Shown piece after piece: positions 63,947 to 64,000 of a stretch of 64,000 nt of DNA. Numbering within the stretch: position 1 is the first letter of the stretch; the number at the start of each line of letters is the position of its first letter. Both the position numbers and the translations under genes were made by a program. The notes under the pieces were generated by a model. That model saw nothing but the letters and a program-made list of their open reading frames with translations. It ran no database searches and was not told the origin of the DNA. The stretch is from Alligator mississippiensis. Lineage: Eukaryota > Chordata > Crocodylia > Alligatoridae. The stretch is from contig NC_081824.1 in assembly GCF_030867095.1 (NCBI RefSeq), forward strand, positions 311,628,956 to 311,692,955, written 5' to 3'.

Positions 63947-64000
63947 GTATACCACATTTACTTGAATCTAAGATGACCCTGAATATAAGATGACCTCACA
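63947..64000. repeat. Possible interspersed repeat start, cut by window end
   Basis: 'taccacatttacttgaatct', then 'aagatgaccctgaatataag' and 'atgacctca'. The 'taagatgacc' unit occurs twice, about 18 bp apart. This phrase resembles the start of widespread reptilian DNA elements, but the sequence stops before this can be tested. Confidence 0.35.

Overview
This is a vertebrate nuclear-genome window carrying the 3' end of one gene, IL1RAPL1 (interleukin-1 receptor accessory protein-like 1), on the minus strand. It is embedded in long, transposon-rich introns. Five coding exons can be read with correct splice sites and matching phases: 61367-61499, 59215-59360, 34183-34326, 9864-10034 and 7021-7739. 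Together they encode the last ~436 residues: the third Ig domain, the transmembrane helix, the TIR domain and the long C-terminal tail ending at a TGA stop. The repeats are CR1 LINEs with the typical sauropsid 3' end, many hAT-type and PIF-Harbinger-type non-autonomous DNA elements, a solo LTR and faint MIR-like CORE-SINE relics. That mix points to a non-avian archosaur or turtle. A crocodilian is my best guess, because no turtle-type SINE was noticed; this is inference.

Layout by + coordinate. 1-5.7 kb is AT-rich 3' flank with one CR1 scrap. 5.7-7.0 kb is the probable 3' UTR. 7.0-10.0 kb holds the two TIR exons. 10.0-34.2 kb is an intron with a minus-strand CR1 (broken by a hAT insertion and an inverted duplication), a long plus-strand CR1 (about 19.6-23.07 kb) and a GC-rich DNA element near 25.3-25.8 kb. 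34.2-34.3 kb is the transmembrane exon, next to a GATA microsatellite. 34.3-59.2 kb is a second large intron with a Harbinger-like relic, a solo LTR, hAT elements (one with a nested CR1), the longest CR1 (49.5-53.16 kb, with SGNH-esterase, endonuclease and RT relics), a Harbinger element and a 1.2-kb foldback element. 59.2-61.5 kb holds the two exons of the third Ig domain. 61.7-62.6 kb holds another Harbinger element.

Only the IL1RAPL1 exons look like functional coding sequence. All other longer open frames are decayed CR1 fragments or chance frames in GC-rich transposon interiors. I found no RNA genes, CRISPR, operons or new multi-gene system. The most informative structures are nested insertions with intact target-site duplications, which allow relative dating, and several long inverted repeats.
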